Assembly: GCF_017744115.1 (NCBI RefSeq)
Contig: NZ_JAGHQW010000040.1
Span: 1-57,959, forward strand
Direction of reading: 5' to 3'
DNA length: 57,959 bases
Source of the DNA: Salinisphaera sp. G21_0
GTDB lineage: Bacteria > Pseudomonadota > Gammaproteobacteria > Pseudomonadales > Endozoicomonadaceae
Below, in pieces: positions 44,376-53,594 of the stretch (position 1 is its first letter; the number at the start of each line of letters is the position of its first letter). A program made the translations under genes and the position numbers. Below the pieces are notes generated by a model that saw only the letters and a program-made list of their open reading frames with translations, did no database searches and was not told the DNA's origin.

Positions 44376-45523
44376 AGATTATGCGCAGAAGCTTTGGTCA
44401 GAGAGCCGGACGCACAATTATTTCGATTCTGGCTCTTGCTTTCAGCATTGCACTTCTTCTGGTGATCAGCCATATTCATGAAGCCGTCCGATCCTATGCA
44501 CGACAGGTGTCTTCAGGTGCAGACCTGATTGTCGGAGCACCTTCGCAGCCGACACATCTTGTCCTTTACAGCCTTTTTCGCATTGGCCCTCCTCCTCCGG
44601 TGATATCCTGGGATGTCTATGAAGCCATTGCTGGCCTGAAGGATGTGAAGTGGGCTGCGCCGGTGTCCACCAACGAAAGTCATCTTGGATATACAGTGAC
44701 TGGCAGTACTGCACGTTATATGGAAACGCTGCAACTGAAAGTCCTTAATTTTATTGGCAGTGGATCAGGCACGGCATTCAGGAATCATCGTTCGGCATTT
44801 ATCGGTGCCAGACTGGCGGCAGACTATCAGCCCGGAGAAACCCTGAAGATAGCCAATGGCTTTTCGCCCTCATCAAAAGATGAGTATCAAACGCCATTTA
44901 TTATTCAGGGGGTTTTAATGGAAACCGGAACCTCGCTGGACAGTAATATTTTAATTCCTATTGAAGGGCTGCGAAAAATCCGAAAAGCCCATGGCATAAA
45001 AACTGACCACCTTAATTTCATTTTGATAAAATTGCGACATCGTCACTCTCTCTTTAAGGTGCAGAAGGAACTGAAGTCAACCTTCAATACACCACTTGAG
45101 GTAGTGATTCCTTCGATAGAACTGGAAAAGCTTGGGCACTATCAGCGAATGCTCAATAATGTGTTTATGGCCATGAGTTTTATCATCGGATTGCTCTCTT
45201 TGATGATGATGTATTTTAATCTTTCTGCCGGTTTTGCCGAGCGAAAACAGGAAGTCGAACTGTTACGAATGGTAGGGGTAAGCCCTTGGCAGCTGGCAGC
45301 CCTGACATTGACAGAACCTATGCTGCAAATCCTGTTTGCTCTTTGTTCTGGTGTTGTTATCTATAAAGTATCGACTCTGTTCCTGGGGAGCTGGATTCCT
45401 GTTGTGAGCAGCATCGCACTGCCCTTTGAGCAGCTGCTTTGGTTGTTGTCGCTGTTTTTACTGGGTTTTCTGGTGGCCTGCCTGCCAGCATGGCGAATCT
45501 ATGGCTTTTCCAGAAGAACCTAA
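44363..45523 (+). CDS. FtsX-like ABC exporter permease
   Basis: 386 residues. N-terminal transmembrane segment (TIISILALAFSIALLLVISH), a large periplasmic domain (about 45-265, with SSGADLIVGAPSQPTHLVLY), then three more helices with the FtsX core (AERKQEVELLRMVGVSPWQL). A MacB-like mechanotransmission permease with the ATPase at 43656. No membrane-fusion or outer-membrane partner is adjacent. Its TAA stop (45521-45523) is the first position of a degraded MITE end. Confidence 0.88.
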   Translation: MVIMKIMRRSFGQRAGRTIISILALAFSIALLLVISHIHEAVRSYARQVSSGADLIVGAPSQPTHLVLYSLFRIGPPPPVISWDVYEAIAGLKDVKWAAPVSTNESHLGYTVTGSTARYMETLQLKVLNFIGSGSGTAFRNHRSAFIGARLAADYQPGETLKIANGFSPSSKDEYQTPFIIQGVLMETGTSLDSNILIPIEGLRKIRKAHGIKTDHLNFILIKLRHRHSLFKVQKELKSTFNTPLEVVIPSIELEKLGHYQRMLNNVFMAMSFIIGLLSLMMMYFNLSAGFAERKQEVELLRMVGVSPWQLAALTLTEPMLQILFALCSGVVIYKVSTLFLGSWIPVVSSIALPFEQLLWLLSLFLLGFLVACLPAWRIYGFSRRT

Positions 45524-45632
45524 GATGCTGTCCGAGAATAGACTGCCCTACTGCGGTGGCAGCAAATTGGTCTAAAAAGTCGGAAATTTTCTGCCATCCT
45601 CGCTACGGGCGCTATTCTCGGTCAGCCTCCTG
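45521..45632. mobile_element. Short MITE copy (112 bp) at the end of the FtsX-like gene
   Basis: The right end CTATTCTCGGTCAGCCTCCT (45612-45632) is identical to that of the 39946-40125 element. The left end (45521-45541) reads GATGCTGTCCGAGAATAG, diverged at two positions within that block. Inside it shares CTGCCCTACTG..GGTGGCAGC, AAATTGGTCTA and TTTTCTGCCATCCTCGCTAC but lacks about 65 bp of the longer copy. It starts exactly at the permease stop codon. Confidence 0.75.
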
Positions 45633-45943
45633 AATGGTTTAAGGCGGCATCCATGGATGGGGCTGCCACCATAAAACGTTGAGAATCCTGTTATCTGTCA
45701 CCGTCGTATACCCTCGTCCACTATTACAACAAGTTGACAATGACTTTCATCACATTTGCAGAATTTAAACGTTAATCGGCATATATCTGTTAATGAATAC
45801 AGGCAAGCTACATTTCCTGTTAAAAATCATAGCAATAATGTCTGACAAATTATGAGGAAAATAATCTAAAAAACATTGAAACCAATTAAAGGTGGCCAAA
45901 GTCTATGGTAAGTGTCTACTAAAGAAAAAAGAGGTTTTAATTT
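45633..45943. other. AT-rich region upstream of the acidic protein gene
   Basis: About 310 bp, AT-rich after 45730, no gene or repeat recognised. It presumably holds the promoter of the 45944 gene; a GTGGCC...CTATGG stretch before it has no clear -35/-10 pair. Confidence 0.4.
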
Positions 45944-46489
45944 ATGGACAGCTTGTCATCTTTACCAGCCACCACCCAGCCATTGACAACCTCTGTAAAT
46001 CCACCGGGTTCAAATGGTGCGTCAATAACCGTTTCTTCCAATATAGCTGGAACAGATACCGTAACAGTGGCCTCAGGGGATACCAAGAATGAAATGCCAG
46101 ACAAAGCACCAGGAAAAGAAGGAGGGTCTGTTGGTGATTCAATAAGTGATAAAACCGTAAAGAAAACCAAAGCCGACGCTCAAATGAGTGATCAGGGGGC
46201 AGGTGATGTGGAAGAAACGGGCTCTGAAGAGAGCGCGGCAGACGCAGAAGGAACTCCGAAAGAGTCTGATGAAAAGGAACAGCTTAAATCAATGACAGAT
46301 AAGCTCCAGTCTGCTCAAATAGGTGATGGCTCAGAGGCAGCAGAAGCTGCGGAAGAGCAAGCCGAACCGGAGAAAAATGATTCTCCGGAGACTGAAGGTG
46401 AGACTCAGGGCGCAGATGCAGATGAAGGTGCGGAACCTGAAGAAATCATCGAAAACACGCAAGAAGAAGGAAAAAAGGAGGAAAATTGA
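45944..46489 (+). CDS. Hypothetical acidic, disordered protein
   Basis: 181 residues, no family recognised. N-terminus Ser/Thr/Pro-rich (SLSSLPATTQPLTTSVNPPG). From residue 60 on it is dominated by Glu, Asp, Ala and Gly: GDVEETGSEESAADAEG, EAAEAAEEQAEPEKNDSP, GADADEGAEPEEIIENTQ. No signal peptide, no hydrophobic core. AGAGG lies 9 bp upstream of ATG. A basic frame inside it (46323-46610) is its antiframe shadow. Such proteins occur as secreted effectors or flexible linkers; the role here is unknown. Confidence 0.6.
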   Translation: MDSLSSLPATTQPLTTSVNPPGSNGASITVSSNIAGTDTVTVASGDTKNEMPDKAPGKEGGSVGDSISDKTVKKTKADAQMSDQGAGDVEETGSEESAADAEGTPKESDEKEQLKSMTDKLQSAQIGDGSEAAEAAEEQAEPEKNDSPETEGETQGADADEGAEPEEIIENTQEEGKKEEN

Positions 46490-46870
46490 TGGTGCCCGGC
46501 TTTTGCGATGTGCTGAAAGCGATGGCTTGTTAACCGGCTGTTTTAGTAAGAGCCGGTTTAAAACTGAGTTTCAGGAGAGCCTTGTTGTCGAGCAAGGTAT
46601 CTTCTGCTGAATGTAGATTATTGCCAGACCTTTGCTTTGCCCTCTCATTGGCCAATTTGCTATTACTGCACAATAGCAGGGCAGTCTATCTTCCAACAGA
46701 CTCTAGTATTCCATTGGTGATTTTTCTGCGTTCCCATTGATATCCTCGCAATCAGTTTACTGTTGTGTTTGTGAGGTCTCCGAAGTCATTACATCACCTC
46801 AATTGGTATGAAACTTGTATACTAAAATAATAGGCATCATGGGTAGACAGCCTGAACTGGAGGTGACAGT
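46490..46870. other. Intergenic region before the FlgM-like gene
   Basis: 380 bp without a convincing gene. Contains GCAATAGCAGG-type and short GC hairpins near 46535-46560 (GGCTGTTTTAGTAAGAGCCGG), possibly ending transcription of the acidic gene. The FlgM-like gene's promoter should lie toward 46800-46860. Confidence 0.4.
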
Positions 46871-46927
46871 ATGACCGACTTGCCAGTAAAAAATATTTCT
46901 CAACGTTCAAGGAGTGAACATGGATAA
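46871..46927 (+). CDS. 18-residue ORF overlapping the FlgM-like start
   Basis: ATG 46871 has a very strong ribosome site (GGAGGTGACAGT). It codes for MTDLPVKNISQRSRSEHG and stops at TAA 46925-46927, 5 bp past the start of the FlgM-like gene at 46920, in another frame. It could be a leader peptide coupled to the next gene, or the true N-terminus of FlgM after a 1-base frame change, since ISQRSRSEH suits a FlgM beginning. Confidence 0.4.
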   Translation: MTDLPVKNISQRSRSEHG

Positions 46928-47132
46928 AGAGCATCGAGAGTCAAGTACGAATTTGGAAGGCTCCGAGAAGAAACTAAGTTTTGTTATCAATGCTACAGAA
47001 GATCGTGTCAGCCGCCTGCGCCAGGCATACCTTGATGGAACGTTGATCGTTGACAGTGAACGTCTCGCCGAAAAAATGCTTGCCTTTGAGCAACAGCTTG
47101 AAATCGTGTTTCCCGAAAAAGACAGCCCCTGA
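46920..47132 (+). CDS. FlgM-like anti-sigma factor protein
   Basis: 70 residues. The C-terminal half DRVSRLRQAYLDGTLIVDSE then RLAEKMLAFEQQL matches the FlgM C-terminal helix pattern (RVxxLRxAIxxGTYxVDSERIAEKML) that binds sigma-28 (FliA) and is released by flagellar export. AAGGAG lies 5 bp before ATG; GTG 46914 is in frame. No other flagellar gene is in the window. The N-terminus may be displaced into the 46871 frame by an indel. Confidence 0.65.
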   Translation: MDKEHRESSTNLEGSEKKLSFVINATEDRVSRLRQAYLDGTLIVDSERLAEKMLAFEQQLEIVFPEKDSP

Positions 47133-47252
47133 GTCAATTTACGCCAGTTAGAAATCCTTTATCCTGCCAAGGCTTGATCATCCACTGTGAATGAAGTACG
47201 CTTCAATCGCGGTCATAAAGGTGTATGCCTTGGTATCTGTCCGATAACGCAT

Positions 47253-47329
47253 GCTCCCATGGCACAGCTGGATAGCGCAGCCCCCTCCTAAGGGGCAGGT
47301 CGGAGGTTCGAATCCTCCTGGGAGCGCCA
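47253..47329 (+). tRNA. tRNA-Arg (anticodon CCU)
   Basis: 77-nt cloverleaf: acceptor GCTCCCA / TGGGAGC with discriminator G and encoded CCA; D arm GCAC...GC; anticodon stem GCCCC/GGGGC with loop CTCCTAA, anticodon CCT; T arm GGAGG-TTCGAAT-CCTCC. Reads AGG codons. Its 3' end is a common integration site for genomic islands, and the defence-type locus begins right after it. Confidence 0.96.
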
Positions 47330-47340
47330 GAAAAATCAAA

Positions 47341-47368
47341 GACTTACAGTAGTGTAGGTCTTTTTTTT
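47341..47368 (+). terminator. Terminator of the tRNA-Arg gene
   Basis: GACTTACA-GTAG-TGTAGGTC stem followed by eight Ts, 11 bp past the tRNA 3' end. Confidence 0.85.
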
Positions 47369-47647
47369 GATCTAATGAAAATGAATTTCTATCACGGTGC
47401 TATCACTGATGATGTGTTAGTCATTAATCACCGCTTTAATTTATTACGCCAGCCTGTATATCCATTGCATCGGTATTTTAGTGGTGCCGGTCGTGAATAC
47501 GACTACTGCCAGCCGGTGAATAGCGGTACACTTTTGCCCGGAATATGACAGCAGATTGCCGCAGCCAATGTGCCACTGATGACAGTGGTAGCTGGTACTC
47601 AGATGTAGTTGCCTGTCTCAACGATTTTTTCTTCCCAAGAAGTGACC
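47369..47647. other. Region between tRNA-Arg terminator and hsdM
   Basis: About 280 bp with no gene seen, roughly neutral composition, presumably the hsdM promoter. Searching for a second copy of the tRNA 3' end (GGTTCGAATCCTCCTGGGAG) in this window found none, and no integrase gene follows, so an island boundary is not proven. Confidence 0.4.
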
Positions 47648-49912
47648 ATGCCTAACACCCAAGCCTCCAACAATCTCGCCGCCTTTATCTGGTCCGTTGC
47701 CGACCTTCTGCGGGGAGATTTCAAACAGTCCCAGTACGGACGCATCATCCTGCCGTTTACACTGCTCCGTCGTTTGGAATGCGTACTGGAGCCCACCAAA
47801 GAAGCGGTACTGGCCCAGTATGAAAAAGTGAAGGTGATGAACCTGCCGGAAGAGGGGCGGGAGAAGCTGTTGTTGCGGGCGGCCGGGCTGTCCTTCTTTA
47901 ATACATCACCGATGGATCTCTCCAAACTTGGACAGACCGGCATTAAAGACAATCTGGAAAGCTATGTGCTTGCCTTCTCACGGGATGCCCGGGAAATCTT
48001 TGAACATTTCAAGTTTGATGAATTTGTCGGCAGCCTGCAGGAGGCCAACCTGCTGTATAAGGTGGTGCAGAAGTTTGGCAGTATCGACCTGAGCCCGGAT
48101 GCCATTTCCAATCACGATATGGGCCTGGTTTTTGAGGAACTGATCCGTAAATTTGCCGAAAGCTCTAACGAGACCGCCGGGGAACACTTTACCCCCCGGG
48201 ATATTGTCCAGCTCACCACCTCCCTGGTGTTTATGGAAGATGACGATGCCTTAACCAAAGAGGGCATTATCCGCACCATCTACGACCCCACAGCAGGCAC
48301 TGGCGGCTTTCTTTCTTCCGGTATGGAATATGTGCATGAACACAACGCCAATGCGGTGATGCGGGCTTTTGGTCAGGAACTGAATCCGGAGTCCTACGCC
48401 ATCTGTAAAGCCGATATGCTGATCAAGGGGCAGGATGTCAGCCGGATCAAGTTGGGCAACACGCTTTCCAATGACCAGCTTACCAGCCAGCAGTTTGATT
48501 ATATGCTCTCCAACCCCCCGTTCGGCGTGGACTGGAAGAAAATCGAGGGTACGGTCAAAACGGAACATGACGTGAAAGGCTTTGATGGTCGCTTTGGCCC
48601 CGGTCTGCCCCGGGTCTCCGATGGTTCGTTGTTGTTCCTGATGCACCTGATCAGCAAATTTCGGGCTATCACGCCCGATAATCAAAACCCCAGCCGTATC
48701 GGCATTATCCTGAACGGTTCGCCGTTGTTTACCGGCGGCGCAGGCAGTGGGGAAAGTGAGATTCGCCGTTACATATTGGAAGCCGATCTGCTGGAAGCCA
48801 TTGTTGCCCTGCCTACTGATATGTTCTACAACACTGGCATTGCGACCTATATCTGGGTGCTGTCCAACAAAAAGTCGGCGGAGCGTAAGGGCAAAGTTCA
48901 GCTCATCAATGGGGCGAAGCTGTTTGGCAAGATGCGCAAGTCCCTGGGATCCAAACGCAATATCATGAGCCCGGAAGACCGTGCCGTGGTGACTCGCTGC
49001 TTTGGCAAGTTTGAGGCGGAAGCTACTGACTCCAATGGCATAGCAATCAGTAAACTATTTGAGACATACCAGTTCGGTTATCGTCGCATAATGGTAGAAC
49101 GCCCCCTGCGTCTTTCTGCCCGGATTACTGCTGAAGCCATTGCCAGTCTGCGGTATGCGCCCAAGCCATATGACAATGTGATGCGTTGGCTGGTTGAAGA
49201 GTTTGGTGAAGATTGCCACTTGCACCTGTTCAGTCATCAGGAAGCTATTCGCGCCAAAATCAAGACCGATTTCAAAGAATTGAAAGAAAAGCAGATCAAA
49301 GTGCTGTTCAGTGATGATCTCTGGCTTTCCCAAATCGCGCTGATGATCAAAGCCAAAGGGTTGCAGGAAGAGATCAGCGCAGACCAAATTGACGATTTCA
49401 ATAGTTTTGAAGCCCGCCTGAAATCTGCCTTGAAGGAAACGGGTATCACACTGGATGCGAAGGAGAAGAAACAGTTCCTTGATGCCGTGACATGGAAGAA
49501 CCCTGAAGCCGAGCCGGTGGTCAAGAAAATTCTAAACGAGGAGACACAACCGCTCTACGGAACATTCACCTATAGCGGTAGCATTAAAGAATGGCAGGGC
49601 AAAGTCGTCGAATTCCAGCCAGATAGCGACCTGCGGGATAACGAGAACATCCCCCTTGATCCATCGGTGACCACCTCAACGCTGATCGAAACTTATTTCC
49701 AGCGGGAAGTGACGCCCCATGTGCCGGATGCATGGATCAATGCCGGCAAGCGGGATGAGCAGGACGGTGAGATCGGTATTGTCGGCTATGAGATTCCCTT
49801 TAACCGTCACTTCTATGTGTACCAGCCGCCCCGTGCCCTGGAAGCCATTGATGCTGATCTGGATGCGGTCAGTGGCCGGATTATGAAGCTGCTGGCGGAG
49901 GTGCATTCGTGA
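47648..49912 (+). CDS. hsdM: HsdM, type I DNA methyltransferase subunit
   Basis: 754 residues from ATG 47648. N-terminal HsdM_N helices ([38 protein letters not shown]), then N6-adenine methyltransferase with [18 protein letters not shown] (SAM) and [14 protein letters not shown] (NPPF, catalytic). [11 protein letters not shown] is the conserved pre-motif. The C-terminal 250 residues form the long extension seen in 700-800-residue HsdM proteins. It overlaps hsdS by one base at TGATG. Appears intact, so adenine methylation is expected. Confidence 0.93.
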   Translation: MPNTQASNNLAAFIWSVADLLRGDFKQSQYGRIILPFTLLRRLECVLEPTKEAVLAQYEKVKVMNLPEEGREKLLLRAAGLSFFNTSPMDLSKLGQTGIKDNLESYVLAFSRDAREIFEHFKFDEFVGSLQEANLLYKVVQKFGSIDLSPDAISNHDMGLVFEELIRKFAESSNETAGEHFTPRDIVQLTTSLVFMEDDDALTKEGIIRTIYDPTAGTGGFLSSGMEYVHEHNANAVMRAFGQELNPESYAICKADMLIKGQDVSRIKLGNTLSNDQLTSQQFDYMLSNPPFGVDWKKIEGTVKTEHDVKGFDGRFGPGLPRVSDGSLLFLMHLISKFRAITPDNQNPSRIGIILNGSPLFTGGAGSGESEIRRYILEADLLEAIVALPTDMFYNTGIATYIWVLSNKKSAERKGKVQLINGAKLFGKMRKSLGSKRNIMSPEDRAVVTRCFGKFEAEATDSNGIAISKLFETYQFGYRRIMVERPLRLSARITAEAIASLRYAPKPYDNVMRWLVEEFGEDCHLHLFSHQEAIRAKIKTDFKELKEKQIKVLFSDDLWLSQIALMIKAKGLQEEISADQIDDFNSFEARLKSALKETGITLDAKEKKQFLDAVTWKNPEAEPVVKKILNEETQPLYGTFTYSGSIKEWQGKVVEFQPDSDLRDNENIPLDPSVTTSTLIETYFQREVTPHVPDAWINAGKRDEQDGEIGIVGYEIPFNRHFYVYQPPRALEAIDADLDAVSGRIMKLLAEVHS

Positions 49913-51342
49913 TGGCGGGTGTTGGTGGTAAATATAAGGCTTATCCGGAGTATAAGGATTCTGGGGTTGAGTGGTTGGGGGAGATACCAGAGCACTGGGA
50001 AGTAAAGCCTTTAAAGTACTTTTGCTCATACAATGATGATGTTTTATCTGAATTGTTGGCTCCTGATTTTGAGTTGGAATATGTAGATATCGGAAGTGTT
50101 TCTGCCACTGATGGCATAAAGCAAACAGAAGTAATGTCATTTTCTAAGTCTCCATCCCGAGCAAGAAGAAAAGTAAAGGATGGCGATGTTATTGTTTCAA
50201 CTGTAAGAACTTATCTTGAAGCCATAGCTCCAATCATAAACCCGCCAGAGAATTTAGTGGTCTCTACTGGCTTTGCGGTTATCCGGCCAACAACAGGCGT
50301 GCATAAAAAATATGCCGCATATCTTTTACGGGCAAAGGGGTTTATCAAAGAAGTAGTTGCTCGCTCTGTCGGAGTCAGTTACCCAGCGATTAATGCTTCT
50401 GAGTTGGTCTGTATTAAAACTGTACTTCCAAAGGAGGCAGAGCAAGCTACCATTGCCAACTTCCTCGATCACGAAACCGCCAAAATCGATGCACTGATCG
50501 AAGAGCAGAAAACCCTGATCCGGTTGCTGCAAGAAAAACGTCAGGCGGTGATCAGCCATGCCGTGACCAAAGGGCTTAACCCTGATGCACCAATGAAAGA
50601 CTCCGGTGTGGAGTGGCTGGGGGAGGTGCCGGAGCATTGGGGTGTGGCACCGCTAAAAAGATTTGCCGATGTTTTGGACTGTAAGCACATAACAGCAGAG
50701 TTTGTTGATGATGGCATTCCTCTTGCTGGCATTAGAGAAGTCAAAGGCTGGTCTATCGACCTGAGCGAAGCAAAGAGGACAACTCAGAAATTTTATGAGT
50801 TACTGATTGAAGGTGGAAGAGAGCCTGTCATGGGTGACATTATATACAGTCGTAATGCCACAGTGGGTGAAGCGGCGTTAGTTATAGGTAACGATGTTTT
50901 TGCGATGGGCCAGGATGTGTGTCTTCTGAGAAGCAATGGAGACTTTGATTCTGAGTACTTACTACATCAACTGAATTCACCAGTTGTAAAACTGCAGTTA
51001 GATAGTTTGCTTATTGGCTCTACCTTCAAGCGCATTAATGTTGAAGATATTCGTAATTTTTTAATCTTAAGCCCGCCAAAAGAAGAACAGCTTGAAATCC
51101 GTAATTCTCTTCGGGGTAAGACAGAGCGATATGATGCATTGATTCTTGATGCGGAAGAAGCTATCAAGTTGATGCAAGAACGTCGAACAGCCCTGATCTC
51201 AGCCGCTGTCACTGGCAAAATAGACATCCGTGACTGGGTTGATCCCGCGCATCCCAGTGCCCCCGACAGAGATGCATCCATGCACGGTGCAGCCCACCCA
51301 CAACAAAAACACCCCGAGGCTACTCATGATCAAACCGGCTGA
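49912..51342 (+). CDS. hsdS: HsdS, type I specificity subunit
   Basis: 476 residues from ATG 49912 in TGATG. Two target-recognition domains: TRD1 about 15-175 (starting YKDSGVEWLGEIPEHWEVKP) and TRD2 about 225-420 (starting MKDSGVEWLGEVPEHWGVAP). A helical conserved region lies between (IANFLDHETAKIDALIEEQK) and another at the end. Each TRD reads one half of a bipartite target. The nearly identical DNA at both TRD starts (about 49960 and 50600) allows domain exchange. Sequence specificity cannot be derived here. Confidence 0.92.
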   Translation: MAGVGGKYKAYPEYKDSGVEWLGEIPEHWEVKPLKYFCSYNDDVLSELLAPDFELEYVDIGSVSATDGIKQTEVMSFSKSPSRARRKVKDGDVIVSTVRTYLEAIAPIINPPENLVVSTGFAVIRPTTGVHKKYAAYLLRAKGFIKEVVARSVGVSYPAINASELVCIKTVLPKEAEQATIANFLDHETAKIDALIEEQKTLIRLLQEKRQAVISHAVTKGLNPDAPMKDSGVEWLGEVPEHWGVAPLKRFADVLDCKHITAEFVDDGIPLAGIREVKGWSIDLSEAKRTTQKFYELLIEGGREPVMGDIIYSRNATVGEAALVIGNDVFAMGQDVCLLRSNGDFDSEYLLHQLNSPVVKLQLDSLLIGSTFKRINVEDIRNFLILSPPKEEQLEIRNSLRGKTERYDALILDAEEAIKLMQERRTALISAAVTGKIDIRDWVDPAHPSAPDRDASMHGAAHPQQKHPEATHDQTG

Positions 51343-51666
51343 AGCACCGGAGCAGCCAGACACCCTGTTCAGCGAAATCGGCCTGATCCAGTCCACCCGC
51401 CAGCGGGCTGCAGTGGTGGTGAATGCCGAGCTGACCCGGCTCTACTGGCAGGTGGGGGAGCGCATCAATACCGAGGTGCTTAAAGGTGAACGGGCGGACT
51501 ATGGCAAGCAGGTGGTGATTAATCTGTCGCGAAGCAGCTCACCGGCCACCATGGGCAAAGGCTGAGCCCCCGGCAACTGCGCCCTTGCACCCAGCTGGCG
51601 GAGGTATGCACGGCGGATGAGATTGTCTCTACAGTGTGGAGACAATTGCGCTGGAGCCTTGTGTAG
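51326..51666 (+). pseudogene. Truncated, frameshifted DUF1016/YhcG-type nuclease remnant
   Basis: N-terminal part of a YhcG/PDDEXK protein: DTLFSEIGLIQSTRQRAAVV then NAELTRLYWQVGERINTEVL and KGERADYGKQVVINLS. At 51527-51531 an extra CG (TCGCG) shifts the frame. The shifted frame continues KQLTGHHG...DEIVSTVWRQLRWSLV and stops at TAG 51664-51666, where the nuclease domain should follow. Only the helical N-terminal domain survives. It overlaps hsdS by 17 bp. DUF1016 genes often accompany type I loci. Confidence 0.7.
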
Positions 51667-51780
51667 CAAGCCGATACCCTGTTAACTATCGACTGTGTGC
51701 GATTCAATGCCGAACCGGCCACAGGCACACTGCGTACCATTATCGAATAAATTACAACCCCCTATCAGCCGGACACGCTC

Positions 51781-53061
51781 ATGTTGAAAGAAATCCGGAT
51801 GGAAAACTGGAAAAGCTACCAGCAATCCACCCTTTACCTTGACCCGCTGACCGTGCTGATTGGCACGAATGCCAGTGGTAAGTCCAATGCCCTGGATGCA
51901 TTTCAGTTCCTGAGTCGCAGTGTGGCAGGGCTCCCCATTAACACGATTCTGCAGGGGGATAACATCCATCCCGGGCTGCGGGGCGGTAAAGAGTGGGCGT
52001 GCAGGGATGGCAGTGATCGCTTTGCTCTTGAAGCGGTTGTTGGCACTGATGATGTCAATACTGAGTTTGTCTACCGTCTGGAAGTTGCCGTGGCAGGGAT
52101 ACCACAAATTTATGCAGAAAGTCTGAAAAGAACCCGATATCGCCCCCGGGCTGGTACCGTTTCTTCCGAGATCAATCTGTTCACGACGGATGTCTGCCCT
52201 GACACAGCGCCAGCGATCACCGCCAGGCTATACAACACCAAAACAGGTAAACCCAGACCTTCAGGTCGGCAAACAACGATACTTAGCCAGCTTTACCCGG
52301 AAGCGCAGGCGCAAAGTTTGCGGGCAGAGATCGGTGAAGGGGTTATCGCTGTGAACAGGGCTTTGTCGAAAATTTTCATTCTCGATCCTATTCCTTCTCA
52401 TATGAGAGGGTACACGGCACTCTCTGCTGATCTGGACAGCGATGCCGCTAATATTGCCGGAGTGATTGCCGCTCTGGTTGATGAGCAGAAGGCGAAAGTA
52501 GAAGCAACACTGACTGATTATGTCAGCCAGTTACCGGAAAGAGACATACGTCGTATCTATGCAGATACCGTTGGCCGCTTTAATTCCGATGCCATGCTCT
52601 ATTGCGATGAACAGTGGGGCAATGAAAGTCTGTCTGTTGATGCCAGGGGGATGTCGGATGGCACTTTGCGTTTTCTGGCGATCCTGGTAGCCCTGCTGGT
52701 ACGTCCGAAAAACAGCCTGTTGATTGTCGAGGAAATTGATAACGGCCTGCACCCGTCACGGGCCAAGCTGTTACTCGATGTGTTGAAAACGATCGGGAAG
52801 GAACGTGCCATTGATATTCTGGTGACCACCCATAACCCGGCACTGCTCGATAACCTTGGTCCGGAAATGACCCCGTTTATTACCATTAGCCATCGGGAAG
52901 ATGCGTCTGGCTCTAGTCATCTCACTCTGCTTGAAGATATTGCCATGCTGCCAAAACTGCTATCAGCAGGACCTGTTGGTACTTTGGCCAGCCAGGGGCG
53001 GCTTGAAGCGGCCCTTAAGCAAGAGGTTATGAAGCGGGAGAGTGGGGGCGCGTTTCAGTGA
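51781..53061 (+). CDS. OLD/RecF-like AAA ATPase (AAA_21 type) of a two-gene defence-like cassette
   Basis: 426 residues. SMC/ABC-like ATPase: LTVLIGTNASGKSNALDAF (Walker A, about residues 22-40), SVDARGMSDGTLRFLAILVA (signature), LLIVEEIDNGLHPSRAKLL (Walker B), ILVTTHNPALLD (H-switch). The insert between Walker A and signature is mostly helical (about 45-280). No TOPRIM domain follows, unlike OLD. The ATPase overlaps the next gene by GTGA. ATPases of this class act as sensors in abortive-infection systems (PARIS AriA, Septu, retron-linked); this one pairs with a PIN-like protein. Confidence 0.85.
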   Translation: MLKEIRMENWKSYQQSTLYLDPLTVLIGTNASGKSNALDAFQFLSRSVAGLPINTILQGDNIHPGLRGGKEWACRDGSDRFALEAVVGTDDVNTEFVYRLEVAVAGIPQIYAESLKRTRYRPRAGTVSSEINLFTTDVCPDTAPAITARLYNTKTGKPRPSGRQTTILSQLYPEAQAQSLRAEIGEGVIAVNRALSKIFILDPIPSHMRGYTALSADLDSDAANIAGVIAALVDEQKAKVEATLTDYVSQLPERDIRRIYADTVGRFNSDAMLYCDEQWGNESLSVDARGMSDGTLRFLAILVALLVRPKNSLLIVEEIDNGLHPSRAKLLLDVLKTIGKERAIDILVTTHNPALLDNLGPEMTPFITISHREDASGSSHLTLLEDIAMLPKLLSAGPVGTLASQGRLEAALKQEVMKRESGGAFQ

Positions 53062-53570
53062 GCAATAAGGTTATTATTTTTGATACCTCCGTATTATGCT
53101 GCTGGCTGCAGGTTCCTGGTAAAGAAACCTGCGGTCCGGAAAATGACCGCTGGGATTTTCATCGCATTAATCAGAAGGTGGATGATGAACACGCCAGCAA
53201 TAGCACCTTCGTGCTTCCGTTAGCCACGATTATTGAAACCGGCAACCATATCGCCTTTGCGAGTGGTCATCGCTTTTCGCTAGCGCAGGGTTTGGCAGAC
53301 CTGATACGTAAAACGGCTACGGAGAGTGATCCCTGGGCAGCTTTCGGGCATCAAAATGAGCTGTGGAGCCCGGAAAGACTTTTGCTGCTGGCAGATGACT
53401 GGCCTGAACTCGCCAAACAGGGGTTGGGTATTGGTGACACTACGATCAAGAACGTTGCAGACTACTATGCACAAACCAATGCCATAGCCGTTGAGATTCT
53501 GACGGGAGATCAAGGACTGAAAGCCTATCAGCCAACGACAACCATTCCTCAGCCACGGCGCCGCCGATAG
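53058..53570 (+). CDS. PIN-like nuclease-type partner of the AAA ATPase
   Basis: 170 residues, GTG start at 53058 within the upstream stop (GTGA). The N-terminus SNKVIIFDTSVLCCWLQVPG gives the first PIN Asp. TFVLPLATIIETGNHIAFA gives the Glu, GLGIGDTTIKNVADYYAQ an Asp, and VEILTGDQGLKAYQP the last Asp. The order D-E-D-D fits a PIN-fold RNase/DNase. The C-terminus is basic (TIPQPRRRR). No antitoxin-type partner; the ATPase presumably controls it. Whether it cuts RNA or DNA is unknown. Confidence 0.72.
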   Translation: MSNKVIIFDTSVLCCWLQVPGKETCGPENDRWDFHRINQKVDDEHASNSTFVLPLATIIETGNHIAFASGHRFSLAQGLADLIRKTATESDPWAAFGHQNELWSPERLLLLADDWPELAKQGLGIGDTTIKNVADYYAQTNAIAVEILTGDQGLKAYQPTTTIPQPRRRR

Positions 53571-53594
53571 TTTGCAGTACAGGATGTTTTCCTC

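Noticed and set aside
46323-46610. A Lys/Arg-rich 95-codon frame
   Set aside because: It is the +1 frame of the acidic gene (GAA/GAG repeats read as AAG/AGA) and has no ribosome site.
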